From: Gammaproteobacteria bacterium
GTDB lineage: Bacteria; Pseudomonadota; Gammaproteobacteria; DSM-16500
Assembly: GCA_009885665.1 (NCBI GenBank)
Contig: VFKI01000193.1
Location: 1 to 21,375, forward strand
Length of the DNA stretch: 21,375 bases
Direction: 5' to 3'
Both the position numbers and the translations under genes were made by a program. Positions 7,832-15,339 of the stretch are shown here, one piece after another (the first letter of the stretch is position 1; each line of letters opens with the position of its first letter). Under the pieces are notes generated by a model. It searched no databases and had not been told where the DNA came from. It saw only the letters and a program-made list of their open reading frames with translations.

Positions 7832-8336
7832 TATTACCTACCTCTTGTTGTGCAGCGGTTAATGCCAATAATTTCTCTAATGCGGTACGTATCGCGTGTT
7901 CGCGAATTATGTGGCGTGGGCCGTTAAAAATATCGACCATGGTATCGACAGGGGTATCGCGCATCTTCCAGCCAAACCAGACAGTGCCGACCGGCTTGTC
8001 GGGTGTGCCGCCCGTAGGACCTGCGATGCCCGTGATGGAAATACTGATATCTGCTTTACTGTTTGCTAATGCACCTTCCGCCATTTCGCGTGCGGTTTGA
8101 TCGCTAACCGCGCCCATGGTATCAAGGGTTAGGCGGTGGACTTTGAGTAAATCGACCTTAGCGTCATTGCTATATGTGACAAAACCGCGTTCAAACCATG
8201 CAGAACTGCCAGGAATTGTCGTGATAGCTGCGGCCAATCCACCCCCGGTACAAGATTCAGCGGTCGAAATTTTCCAGTCGCGTTGCTTGAGCTGCTGGCC
8301 TAAGCGCGCAGCGAGCTGTTCAATAAAATGTGACAT
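7824..8336 (-). CDS. pncC: Nicotinamide-nucleotide amidase (CinA C-terminal domain protein, PncC)
   Basis: Deamidates nicotinamide mononucleotide to nicotinate mononucleotide in NAD recycling. It is a single CinA C-terminal domain of 170 residues (E. coli PncC about 165), without the N-terminal MoaB-like domain of full CinA. The signature is STAESCTGGGLAAAITTIPG with the following GFVTYSNDAK, and GIAGPTGGTPDKPVGTVWFG further on. Start chosen: ATG at 8336 (MSHFIEQLA). A TTG at 8348 would add four residues and lacks a better ribosome site. Placement directly before recA is common in Proteobacteria. Its 3' end overlaps recA by 8 bases. Confidence 0.93.
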   Translation of the reverse strand: MSHFIEQLAARLGQQLKQRDWKISTAESCTGGGLAAAITTIPGSSAWFERGFVTYSNDAKVDLLKVHRLTLDTMGAVSDQTAREMAEGALANSKADISISITGIAGPTGGTPDKPVGTVWFGWKMRDTPVDTMVDIFNGPRHIIREHAIRTALEKLLALTAAQQEVGNNG

Positions 8337-8359
8337 ATAGAGTCCCAAGCGAGTATGCT
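8330..8359 (+). promoter_or_regulatory. Probable sigma-70 promoter of mutS
   Basis: GTGACA (8330-8335), an 18-base spacer, and TATGCT (8354-8359). It overlaps the first codons of the divergent pncC gene. The predicted start of transcription, about 8366, lies downstream of in-frame upstream starts at 8330 and 8360, which supports ATG 8393 as the mutS start. Confidence 0.4.
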
Positions 8360-8392
8360 ATGCGGCATCTTTCAAATAAAATTGATCATAGC

Positions 8393-10948
8393 ATGACAAT
8401 TCCTTCAGATACACTCTCACAACACACGCCGATGATGCAGCAATATTTGCGCACGCGCGCCGCCTATCCGTCTGCTTTATTATTTTACCGCATGGGCGAT
8501 TTCTACGAATTATTTTATGACGATGCGGTTACCGTGGCGCGTGCACTGGATATCACCTTAACCGCGCGCGGCCAATCGGCGGGTAAGCCGATTCCCATGG
8601 CGGGCGTGCCATTTCATGCAGCTGAAGCTTATATGGCGCGCTTATTGCGTCAAGGCTATTCAATTGCCGTGTGTGAACAAACGGGTGACCCCAAAACGAG
8701 CGTGGGCCCAGTAACGCGCGAAGTGATGCGCGTATTGACGCCGGGCACAGTCAGTGACGCCGCTTTTCTAGAAGGTAAGTGCGACAATGTATTGGTCGCG
8801 GTACATGCAATAGGCGATGAAATTGGGATTGCTTTATTGGATATGGCCAGTGGCCGTTTTCAATTACAACAAGTACGCGGCCAGCAAGCTTTATGGGACG
8901 AATTAGCGCGTTTACAGCCGATTGAAACTTTGACCAGCGATACCATCGAATTGACACGGTCAGGCTGTCAAAAACGCCCACCCCACGAATTTATTTTAGA
9001 TGTTGCCATTCGCCAATTGACGCAGCAAATGCAGACGCATGATTTGGCGGCATTTGATTGTATGGATATGCCGGTTGCGTTAATGGCGGCGGGTGCATTA
9101 TTGCAATACGCCAGTGAAACCCAGCGCGGCGCTTTGCCGCATGTGCGCACGATTACGGTATTACGACGTGATGCAGCCATTATTTTAGATGCGGCGACGC
9201 GGCGCAACTTGGAATTACTCACCAATTTAGCGGGTGGAATGGAAAATACGCTGGCATCCGTATGGGATAAAACCATTACACCGATGGGCGCGCGTTTATT
9301 GCGGCGTTGGTTGGGGCAACCTTTACGCGATCAGGGGGAAGTCATTGCGCGTCAGCAAGCGGTAACGCAATTATTGCAAGATAGGCATTGGGCGAGCGTA
9401 CAAGAAACTTTACAGACTGTTGAAGATATTGAGCGCATTTTAACGCGCGTGGCACTGCGTACGGCGCGACCGCGCGATTTGGTAGGCTTGCGGCAAACAT
9501 TGCAACAATTGCCATTCATTCGCAGTAAAACAGCAGCGTTCAATGCGCCGCTATTAACAAAATTACATATCGAAATCAATGAATTTCCCGCATTATGTGA
9601 TTTCTTGCAACGGGCGATTGTCGAAAATCCCCCAGTGGTATTACGTGATGGTGGCGTGATTGCGCCAGGATTTGATGCAGAATTAGATGAATTACAAACA
9701 TTATCGGCGGATGCCAGTCAATTTTTATTGGAGATGGAAATACGCGAGCGTGAACGGACTGGCTTGTCGACTTTAAAAGTCGGCTATAATCGTGTGCATG
9801 GTTTTTATATCGAAATCAGTCGATTGCAATCTGATAAAGCGCCGCTGGACTATATTCGGCGACAGACATTGAAAAATGCTGAGCGTTTTATCAATCCAGA
9901 ATTAAAAGTTTTTGAAGAAAAAGTTTTAGGCAGTCGTGAAAAAGCGTTGGCGCGTGAAAAAAAATTATATGAAGACGTATTAGATAGTGTTATACCGCAT
10001 TTAGCAGAATTACAAACATGTGCAAATGCGTTAGCGTGTTTAGATGTATTGGCAAATTTTGCCGAGCGTGCCGACACATTGCGGCTGTGTTGCCCAGAAT
10101 TGGCAACGGCGCCGGGCATTGATATTCAAGCAGGTCGCCATCCCGTGGTGGAATCGGTCTTATCGCAACCGTTTGTGCCGAATGATACGCATTTGGATAG
10201 CCATGCGCGGATGTTGATGATTACCGGCCCGAATATGGGGGGTAAATCAACGTATATGCGTCAAACAGCATTAATTGTTTTATTGGCGTATACCGGAAGC
10301 TTTGTACCGGCAGCTGCCGCGCGTATTGGACCAATTGATCGTATTTTTACGCGCATTGGTGCAGCAGATGATTTAGCGTCAGGGCGTTCAACGTTTATGG
10401 TAGAAATGACGGAAGTTGCCACTATCTTACATCATGCGACACGGCAGAGTTTAGTCTTAATGGATGAAGTTGGGCGTGGCACCAGTACATTTGATGGTTT
10501 GTCATTAGCCTATGCATGTGCGGCGCATTTAGCGCGTCATATCGGTGCGTTGACTTTGTTTGCAACGCATTATTTTGAATTAACCGCATTGGCGCAAGAA
10601 ATAGCCTCCGTACGCAATATACATTTTGATGCCAGCAGCCAACACGATACGATCGTTTTCTTGCACAGTGTGAAACCGGGGCCGGCGAATCAAAGCTATG
10701 GCATAGAAGTCGCACAATTAGCCGGCGTGCCACGCGTGGTCATCACCGCCGCGCGTGAAAAATTGCGCGCATTGGAACAGCAACCTGGCGCAATCATGCA
10801 ACCGCGCCAAATTGAGCTACCCTTGCTGGCGGAAGTGCATCCTGTGGTGCAACAATTACAGCAATTAGATCCCGATGAATTGTCGCCGCGCGCAGCATTA
10901 GATTTTCTGGTGGAATTAAAGAAAATGTGTAATTATTCAGATGGCTAG
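8393..10948 (+). CDS. mutS: MutS, DNA mismatch recognition ATPase
   Basis: Recognises mismatches and small loops and recruits MutL. From the chosen start it has 851 residues (E. coli 853). The start of the mismatch-binding domain, HTPMMQQYL through FYRMGDFYELF, carries the Phe37-x-Glu39 recognition motif. The ATPase has Walker A GPNMGGKST (612-620), a DDLASGRSTFMVEM segment, Walker B LVLMDEVGRGTSTFDG and THYFEL. The C terminus DPDELSPRAALDFLVELKKM is the usual tail. ATG 8393 aligns with the E. coli N terminus. It has no strong Shine-Dalgarno sequence, and earlier in-frame starts at 8330 and 8360 overlap pncC or the likely promoter. It is monocistronic and divergent from pncC. Confidence 0.98.
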   Translation: MTIPSDTLSQHTPMMQQYLRTRAAYPSALLFYRMGDFYELFYDDAVTVARALDITLTARGQSAGKPIPMAGVPFHAAEAYMARLLRQGYSIAVCEQTGDPKTSVGPVTREVMRVLTPGTVSDAAFLEGKCDNVLVAVHAIGDEIGIALLDMASGRFQLQQVRGQQALWDELARLQPIETLTSDTIELTRSGCQKRPPHEFILDVAIRQLTQQMQTHDLAAFDCMDMPVALMAAGALLQYASETQRGALPHVRTITVLRRDAAIILDAATRRNLELLTNLAGGMENTLASVWDKTITPMGARLLRRWLGQPLRDQGEVIARQQAVTQLLQDRHWASVQETLQTVEDIERILTRVALRTARPRDLVGLRQTLQQLPFIRSKTAAFNAPLLTKLHIEINEFPALCDFLQRAIVENPPVVLRDGGVIAPGFDAELDELQTLSADASQFLLEMEIRERERTGLSTLKVGYNRVHGFYIEISRLQSDKAPLDYIRRQTLKNAERFINPELKVFEEKVLGSREKALAREKKLYEDVLDSVIPHLAELQTCANALACLDVLANFAERADTLRLCCPELATAPGIDIQAGRHPVVESVLSQPFVPNDTHLDSHARMLMITGPNMGGKSTYMRQTALIVLLAYTGSFVPAAAARIGPIDRIFTRIGAADDLASGRSTFMVEMTEVATILHHATRQSLVLMDEVGRGTSTFDGLSLAYACAAHLARHIGALTLFATHYFELTALAQEIASVRNIHFDASSQHDTIVFLHSVKPGPANQSYGIEVAQLAGVPRVVITAAREKLRALEQQPGAIMQPRQIELPLLAEVHPVVQQLQQLDPDELSPRAALDFLVELKKMCNYSDG

Positions 10949-11262
10949 TCGGGCAAATAGCTCGCCCGCCTGACGTAACTGTTCAGGTACCTTAGGCGAA
11001 CGGCCATCTTTGGCCAATCTTTTGCAAAAAAAATGCTTCAAAAGGCTCGTATATTGTGATGCATGCGCCGCTTTTTCATCAATTTTTCGCAGAATTCATT
11101 GCTCTCGCGCAAATCTGGCCGTTTTCTGCAAAATGCAGCTCCAGCTGAATAGTTACCGCCTGACGCCACCAAAGGGGAGAATCACGATCCCCCCCTCAGC
11201 TTACCCTTAAGCGGCATCCTATTGAATCTGCGTTTATATGATTGAATGTGCGCTATGCTAAT
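10949..11262. other. Non-coding spacer after mutS with imperfect inverted ends
   Basis: No credible gene. Just after the mutS stop lies a small hairpin, CGGGC (10950-10954) with GCCCG (10964-10968), lacking a T-run, so it is at best a weak terminator. GTAACTGTTCAG (10975-10986) and CTGAATAGTTAC (11145-11156) are inverted copies matching at 11 of 12 positions and bound a 182-base segment. The segment holds a small CTGC-AAAAT-GCAG hairpin. GGGGA and TCCCC flank a 9-base loop near 11175-11193. The segment may be a decayed mobile element, but no transposase is readable. Confidence 0.4.
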
Positions 11263-11778
11263 TTATTTATCTAAGGTACTGATAGAGGGCACAGCAAAAA
11301 ACCATTTCACTGCCTGCCTGGCATTCGCAATAAGTTGATCCACAAAAATGTTTTCATCTGGTAATATTAAAGAGTAAGAAAAAGAGAATACCAGTGGTGA
11401 CTCGGCTAACAAAACAGTATTGGCACAACGGCTTATTTGCTTCAAGTGACACATTAAAATTTTCAATACATCTGCATGGATAGCTGACAACGCAAAACCA
11501 AGCTGATACTCTCCAGTTGTACGACCGAACACATATTTTTTATTCACATTTTCTGTCAACAATTTAGCAAGCTCAGTTAAGAGTCGCTTACTATTTTGCA
11601 TCAAAATATCAGGACATACGCCATTGATGAAAGCAATATCTATTATTTCAAGCAATACAGCATGCCGCATTTTGCAAGCTGACTCGATTAATTGCTTCAT
11701 TTCCAAAAAAAAATTTATTTGATCGTATAGCTGTATGGCGAACGTTTGTTCTGGCGTGAAAAAATCTTTGACAACCAT
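11263..11778 (-). CDS. Small hypothetical protein, probable highly degenerate GGDEF-fold domain
   Basis: 171 residues, no membrane segment or signal peptide. Read against a GGDEF domain, the landmarks line up in order and spacing. AVLLEIIDIAFINGVCPDIL sits where LLxxDLDxFKxxND is expected. RLLTELAKLLTENV then YVFGRTTGEYQLGFAL sits where RLGGDEFAVLL is expected (TTGEY instead of GGDEF). FSFSYSLILPDENIFVDQLI sits where the SASIGIA...D..DLL segment is expected. Catalytic and metal residues are gone, so diguanylate cyclase activity is unlikely. The assignment is by eye and tentative. AGGA lies eight bases upstream of the ATG, with TATACT as a possible -10 (11799-11804, minus strand). It is divergent from a broken PAS kinase and response regulator, which suggests a signalling role. 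Confidence 0.6.
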   Translation of the reverse strand: MVVKDFFTPEQTFAIQLYDQINFFLEMKQLIESACKMRHAVLLEIIDIAFINGVCPDILMQNSKRLLTELAKLLTENVNKKYVFGRTTGEYQLGFALSAIHADVLKILMCHLKQISRCANTVLLAESPLVFSFSYSLILPDENIFVDQLIANARQAVKWFFAVPSISTLDK

Positions 11779-12130
11779 ATCTACTGTCCTTAAAGTTAAG
11801 TATAAGCAGCTACAATAAAATCAAATAACGCTTTGCCACATTTTCTATTTTAGCTAACCCAGTTACAACCTGACTATACAGATTTTCCATGCATACCCTA
11901 TATGGAAAACCATACCCCCCTCTGAATGAGCCAATCGACGTCACCACACATATATACCCATTACACTTGAAGATGCGAAGCGTCGAAAGTATTTCATTAC
12001 GAATGGGGGATTCTTAACGTTCGCTTCTTAAAATGCGAACGGCATACAACCAACAAGGCAGCAGCTAAAATAGTTGCGAAAGAATTCTAACCGTGTATGC
12101 TTGGCTTAACAGCTGATCAATAGGCATGCA
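11779..12130. other. Divergent regulatory region with inverted repeats
   Basis: This 352-base spacer between two divergent signalling genes contains no gene. TTTTCCAT (11883-11890) and ATGGAAAA (11902-11909) form a perfect 8-bp inverted pair with an 11-base centre. CGTTCGC (12018-12024) and GCGAACG (12035-12041) form a perfect 7-bp pair with a 10-base centre. Both have the spacing of dimeric regulator sites, and the FixJ-like regulator encoded nearby is the obvious candidate, but this is inference. Confidence 0.4.
12074..12101 (+). promoter_or_regulatory. Probable promoter of the PAS-kinase/response-regulator operon
   Basis: TTGCGA (12074-12079), 16-base spacer, TATGCT (12096-12101), about 30 bases before the ATG at 12131. 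The ribosome site is weak (TAGG six bases upstream). The inverted pair at 12018-12041 lies just upstream, where an activator would bind. Confidence 0.4.
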
Positions 12131-12685
12131 ATGACGACAGGGAAAACCTTACATACGGCAAATCACTTCAATGCCACCACTTATTTGACGGGAAATTCTT
12201 TGCGCAAGCTAGCGTTATCTGATAGCCATTTTGCAGAGCTACTAGAGGCTGCACAAATTAATGTGTGGGACTGGGATCTCGCGACTAATGAAGTGATTGA
12301 TTGCGGCTATTCCGCCTCATTAGCGGTGCTAGCCGGTTATGACGCGCATAAAAAATACCCCGGCAGAATCGAGCACTTTCTCAAACGACTCCATCCAGAT
12401 GACCGAGAACGGGTTCAAAAACTATTAGAAACCAGCTTCAGCCAGCATGTAGATTATGCAGCAGAATTCCGCATCCAATTGCAGGACGGTCATTATGAAT
12501 GGGTCGCGGCACGTGGCCGTTATCTTTATGACGATCACAATATTCCCATTAAAATGATAGGCTCCTGGCGCTTTATCACCGAACAAAAAAAAAACGCAAC
12601 AACTCATCCATCGTCAACAAGCAACACTTGCGCGCCTCGCGCGCGCTTACTCATTAGGAGAACTGGCTTCCACACTCGCACATGA
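12131..12685 (+). CDS. Fragment 1 of the broken kinase: PAS sensor domain
   Basis: 184-residue frame in which residues about 36-155 form a PAS_3-type fold: the INVWDWDLATNEV strand, FLKRLHPDDRERV helix, EFRIQLQDGHYEWV and the closing GSWRFITEQKK, where families usually have DITE. Residues after 155 are the out-of-frame tail beyond the A10 run. No membrane segment is present, so sensing would be cytoplasmic. No haem- or flavin-binding residue can be assigned. Confidence 0.6.
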   Translation: MTTGKTLHTANHFNATTYLTGNSLRKLALSDSHFAELLEAAQINVWDWDLATNEVIDCGYSASLAVLAGYDAHKKYPGRIEHFLKRLHPDDRERVQKLLETSFSQHVDYAAEFRIQLQDGHYEWVAARGRYLYDDHNIPIKMIGSWRFITEQKKNATTHPSSTSNTCAPRARLLIRRTGFHTRT

Positions 12686-12701
12686 AATATCCCAGCCACT
12701 G

Positions 12702-13109
12702 ATGATACTCAGCACTTATTTGGGCGGCACGCTACGCCGTTTACGCGAAACGGATATCCCTAAACAAGAATTAATAAATATTTTAGAAAATATAACTCAA
12801 CAAGTTACGTTGAGCGGCAAGATAGTTAAGCGCATTAAACGGTTTATCAGCCAAGGTGAATTAAATTACGAAAGAATTAATTTGTCTACGTTATTTGACA
12901 ATACAATTAAAATCATTCGTTCTGCATTTTACCATCCTGTCGACATCCAGCTTGAAATACCGGAAGATTTACCTGAGGTAGAAGTAGATCATGCGCAAAT
13001 CAAACAAATCATCTTAAATATAACTAATAACCGATTGAAGCTATGCTTGCTGCCAATACACCAACACCCTGCGTTATCATACGCGTTGAAAAAAACATAC
13101 GTTATCTGA
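12702..13109 (+). CDS. Fragment 2 of the broken kinase: dimerisation domain and start of the ATPase
   Basis: The formal ATG at 12702 is internal to the HisKA domain. The same frame is open upstream to the A10 run and there encodes the phospho-His motif LAHEISQPL (ending at about 12701), similar to FixL/NtrB-type kinases. The frame continues through the second dimerisation helix to EVDHAQIKQIILNITNN, the N-box, where the second frameshift ends it. Residues after that are spurious. Confidence 0.5.
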   Translation: MILSTYLGGTLRRLRETDIPKQELINILENITQQVTLSGKIVKRIKRFISQGELNYERINLSTLFDNTIKIIRSAFYHPVDIQLEIPEDLPEVEVDHAQIKQIILNITNNRLKLCLLPIHQHPALSYALKKTYVI

Positions 13110-13330
13110 CAATCAGCTTACTCGATAATGGCCCCGGCATTCCTCAAGAAATCGTCGATGATTTATTCACACCTTTTTTTAGCACTAAAGAACATGGAAT
13201 GGGCATAGGGCTAGCCGTCTGTCGCAGCATTATCGAAGCGCATGGCGGACGAATTGGCATGAAACCTAATCAACCCTGCGGTAGCATTTTCTATTTTACC
13301 CTACCGATTCATCAGGAAATTGCGGGATGA
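13043..13330 (+). CDS. Fragment 3 of the broken kinase: HATPase_c domain
   Basis: 95 residues carrying the ATP-binding boxes in order: G1 LLDNGPGIP, F-box DLFTPFFSTK, and G2 GMGIGLAVCRSIIEAHGG. The frame is open upstream to about 13031, where IEAM completes the N-box. It overlaps the response-regulator start by ATGA, so it may still be translated to couple that gene. Confidence 0.5.
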   Translation: MLAANTPTPCVIIRVEKNIRYLTISLLDNGPGIPQEIVDDLFTPFFSTKEHGMGIGLAVCRSIIEAHGGRIGMKPNQPCGSIFYFTLPIHQEIAG

Positions 13331-13929
13331 AAGACGCAACCATTTTTATTATCGATGATGACAGCGAAGTGTGCCGTGCGCTGGAATGGCTCGTGCAATC
13401 CATTCATTTACCGGTAAAAACTTTCGTGGATGCACTGACATTTTTGGAACAGTATGATCCGCTGTGGCACGGCTGCATTTTACTAGATGTGCGCATGCCT
13501 AATCTCAGCGGCATGGAATTACTAGACCGCTTGCAGCAACGTCAAAATACGTTACCCGTTATCATCATTACCGGCCATGGTGATATCGCCATGGCTGTAC
13601 GCGCCATGAAAAGTGGCGCCATAGATTTTATTTGCAAACCATTTCATGAACAAACTTTATTGGAAAAAATTCAAAAAGCACTCCACCAGCAACGTAAACC
13701 CTTGAACATAACGGAACTGGAAAAAGCGGCAAAATGCTATGCAACATTAACACCGCGCGAGCGCCAAATTATGGCTCTGGTGACAGAAGGGTTGCTCAAC
13801 AAACAAATCGCCGCACAACTGGGTATCGCCACCTCGACAGTCGAACTGCATCGCAGTAAAATTATGCGCAAAATGGGCGTACGTAATTTGGCATATTTAA
13901 TAAAAATAGCGCTTTTATTTCCGCAGTAG
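13327..13929 (+). CDS. FixJ/NarL-like two-component response regulator
   Basis: Intact 200-residue regulator. The receiver domain (1-120) has Asp10-Asp11-Asp12, phospho-acceptor Asp54 in LLDVRMP, Thr82 in IIITGHGD and Lys in FICKPF. The LuxR-type helix-turn-helix (about 140-195) reads LTPRERQIMALVTEG, NKQIAAQLGIATSTVELHRS. The GHGDI-AMAVRAMKSGAIDFICKPF surface is typical of the FixJ subgroup (FixJ, TtrR, StyR, TodT), which pairs with PAS kinases, as here. The start overlaps the kinase stop (ATGA). Targets are unknown, but the inverted repeats in the divergent region 11779-12130 are candidates. A strong hairpin lies after the stop. Confidence 0.93.
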   Translation: MKDATIFIIDDDSEVCRALEWLVQSIHLPVKTFVDALTFLEQYDPLWHGCILLDVRMPNLSGMELLDRLQQRQNTLPVIIITGHGDIAMAVRAMKSGAIDFICKPFHEQTLLEKIQKALHQQRKPLNITELEKAAKCYATLTPRERQIMALVTEGLLNKQIAAQLGIATSTVELHRSKIMRKMGVRNLAYLIKIALLFPQ

Positions 13930-13983
13930 TCACGCAGTGGCGTCTTTGGCGCGTGCATCACAATATATGCGCATTTTGAAAGC

Positions 13984-14042
13984 ATCTACTACAAAAGATA
14001 CTTTTTAAATACCCTATCTTTTGTAATAGATACGTATTTTTT
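13984..14042 (+). terminator. Inverted pair of short dispersed repeats, probable terminator
   Basis: ATCTACTACAAAAGATA (13984-14000) and TATCTTTTGTAATAGAT (14015-14031) pair over 17 bases with one mismatch around a 14-base loop. T6 (14037-14042) begins five bases after the stem. The arms are inverted copies of the dispersed short repeat, whose exact common form is at 14011-14030. It sits 55 bases after the response-regulator stop. Confidence 0.6.
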
Positions 14043-14157
14043 ATGCAAATCGAGGCAAAAATGCGTTTTAAAGCGCAGTTTACATACACGTAAATGAGCA
14101 TTTAAAACGCATTTTTAACGAAGCGTTATCAAAAAAGACGAAGGCGCGGGATGTCGG
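14034..14157 (+). repeat. MITE-like palindromic element (copy A)
   Basis: A central perfect inverted repeat, AAAAATGCGTTTTAAA (14057-14072) and TTTAAAACGCATTTTT (14101-14116), encloses a second pair TTTAC/GTAAA set off by equal 6-base spacers. The right end is a 27-base terminal repeat (14131-14157) matching the inverted left terminus of the copy at 21245 at 26 of 27 positions. The left flank GTATTTTTT...AATCGAGGC is shared with that copy, but the left terminal repeat is absent and short-repeat sequence stands in its place. The element ends one base before the stop codon of the ATPase gene. Confidence 0.85.
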
Positions 14158-15327
14158 TCAAGGCATGAAGTAACTTGTTACCCCCTGCTGCCAAGGATAG
14201 ACAGTTACCGCGCCAATCTGTTTGATTCGCGGATCGCAAGAAAAACATAGCGCTTCGCAGGCACCAAATTCACCCGCCAATTTTTGCAGCGTCGCGACAT
14301 CTTGTGCCTGCACTGCCGTGCTACTTTTTATTTCAATAAACAAGGTGGTTGCCCCAGGCCGCTCAACGATTAAGTCGACTTCCAGGCCACTGTCCGTCAG
14401 CAGCCAAGAAAAACGATATTCAGATTTAAAATAATGCGCGAGCTTAATGCATTCTACGATGATAAATTGTTCAAATAAATCGCCGTAATAGCTGGTCGCT
14501 GGTAGCGGCTGCACACTGAGCATACGGCTCAAAGCGCGCACAATGCCAACATCAATAAAATAAAATTTTGCCGCCGCTCTTAACCGTTTGCGAAACGAAT
14601 GATGAAAAGGCTCCAACATAAAACCCAACAAGGTATCTTCTAAAATCGTAAAATATTGCTTAATCGTTTTATCATCGACACCCACATCGCGAGAAATATT
14701 GGCATAATTTACTACCTTGCCATTGCTTTGCGCCGCCACTTCGAGAAACTTACGAAACGGATCTAACTTCCTCACCCACTGTTCCGCCCAAACTTCTTCC
14801 TTCAAATAGGTCTGTGCATACGCTTGCAAGAATTGTCTCTTTTCTTCATCTTGTTGCAAACGAAATAAGCCAGGTAATAACCCCCACGACAATGCAGCTT
14901 GTAGCTGAAAATCTTGCCCTAATTCCACAAAAGAGAAAGGATAAAGCTGATACACAAAAGCACGGCCTGCCAACAAATTCGCGCCGCCACGTTTTAACTT
15001 ACGCGCACTAGAACCGGTCAGAATAAACCGTTTAGGCGATTTTTTACTTTCAATCAGCAAATGCACAACATCAAGCAAGCGCGGCACTTTTTGCACTTCA
15101 TCGATAATGACATACTGCTCTGCGTCCGACATGGCAGAAACCAACTCGACGAGCTCATTGGGATTTAACGCAAACCGTGCTTCTTCTAATGGGTCTAACA
15201 GATTGATATATAAATTCTGCTTCACCGGAAAAACCGCCTCTAGCAACGCGCTTTTACCCACGCCCCTGGCGCCAAATAGAAAAAAACTATGCTTCGCAGA
15301 TAATGTTAATAACCGTTTTCTAAACAT
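14158..15327 (-). CDS. AAA_14/DUF4143 family ATPase
   Basis: 389 residues. The N-terminal AAA domain has Walker A GARGVGKS (19-26), Walker B YVIIDEVQ (Asp76-Glu77) and sensor ILTGSSARKLKR. A linker winged helix follows, then the C-terminal DUF4143 domain with a PD-(D/E)xK-like core: GLEVDLIVERP followed by LFIEIKSS. Proteins of this family are common in mobile or defence-like regions and their function is mostly unknown. Some are thought to act on DNA or in toxin-like systems, which I cannot confirm here. AAGG lies seven bases before the ATG. It is monocistronic, with a striking double-palindrome operator upstream and a MITE-like element abutting its stop codon. No partner gene is visible. 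Confidence 0.9.
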   Translation of the reverse strand: MFRKRLLTLSAKHSFFLFGARGVGKSALLEAVFPVKQNLYINLLDPLEEARFALNPNELVELVSAMSDAEQYVIIDEVQKVPRLLDVVHLLIESKKSPKRFILTGSSARKLKRGGANLLAGRAFVYQLYPFSFVELGQDFQLQAALSWGLLPGLFRLQQDEEKRQFLQAYAQTYLKEEVWAEQWVRKLDPFRKFLEVAAQSNGKVVNYANISRDVGVDDKTIKQYFTILEDTLLGFMLEPFHHSFRKRLRAAAKFYFIDVGIVRALSRMLSVQPLPATSYYGDLFEQFIIVECIKLAHYFKSEYRFSWLLTDSGLEVDLIVERPGATTLFIEIKSSTAVQAQDVATLQKLAGEFGACEALCFSCDPRIKQIGAVTVYPWQQGVTSYFMP

Positions 15328-15339
15328 ACCCTTACCTTT

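Larger units (their letters stand above)
12131..13330 (+). pseudogene. PAS-domain sensor histidine kinase, broken by two frameshifts
   Basis: Three consecutive frames together make one complete kinase: PAS, HisKA, HATPase. Break 1 is at an A10 run (12585-12594). Nine A would continue the PAS frame into KKTQQLIHRQQATLARLARA and then SLGELASTLAHEISQPL, with the phospho-acceptor His. Break 2 is at about 13031. One extra base (for example AAC GCG in place of AACCG) restores the N-box as NNAIEAMLAANTP. The third frame ends in a 4-base ATGA overlap with the intact response regulator. Break 1 might be sequencing error or be rescued by transcriptional slippage on the A-run, as known in A/T-rich endosymbionts. 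Break 2 is not in a homopolymer and argues for real decay. Either way the regulator has probably lost its cognate kinase, unless the breaks are assembly errors. Confidence 0.8.

Noticed and set aside
7832..8392. LexA/SOS box controlling recA
   Set aside because: I looked for CTGT-N8-ACAG-like sequence upstream of recA and pncC and saw no convincing match. The regulator may differ in this lineage.
11010..11210. 66-codon frame in the spacer after mutS
   Set aside because: No ribosome site, no recognisable motif, Cys- and Arg-rich translation typical of non-coding sequence.
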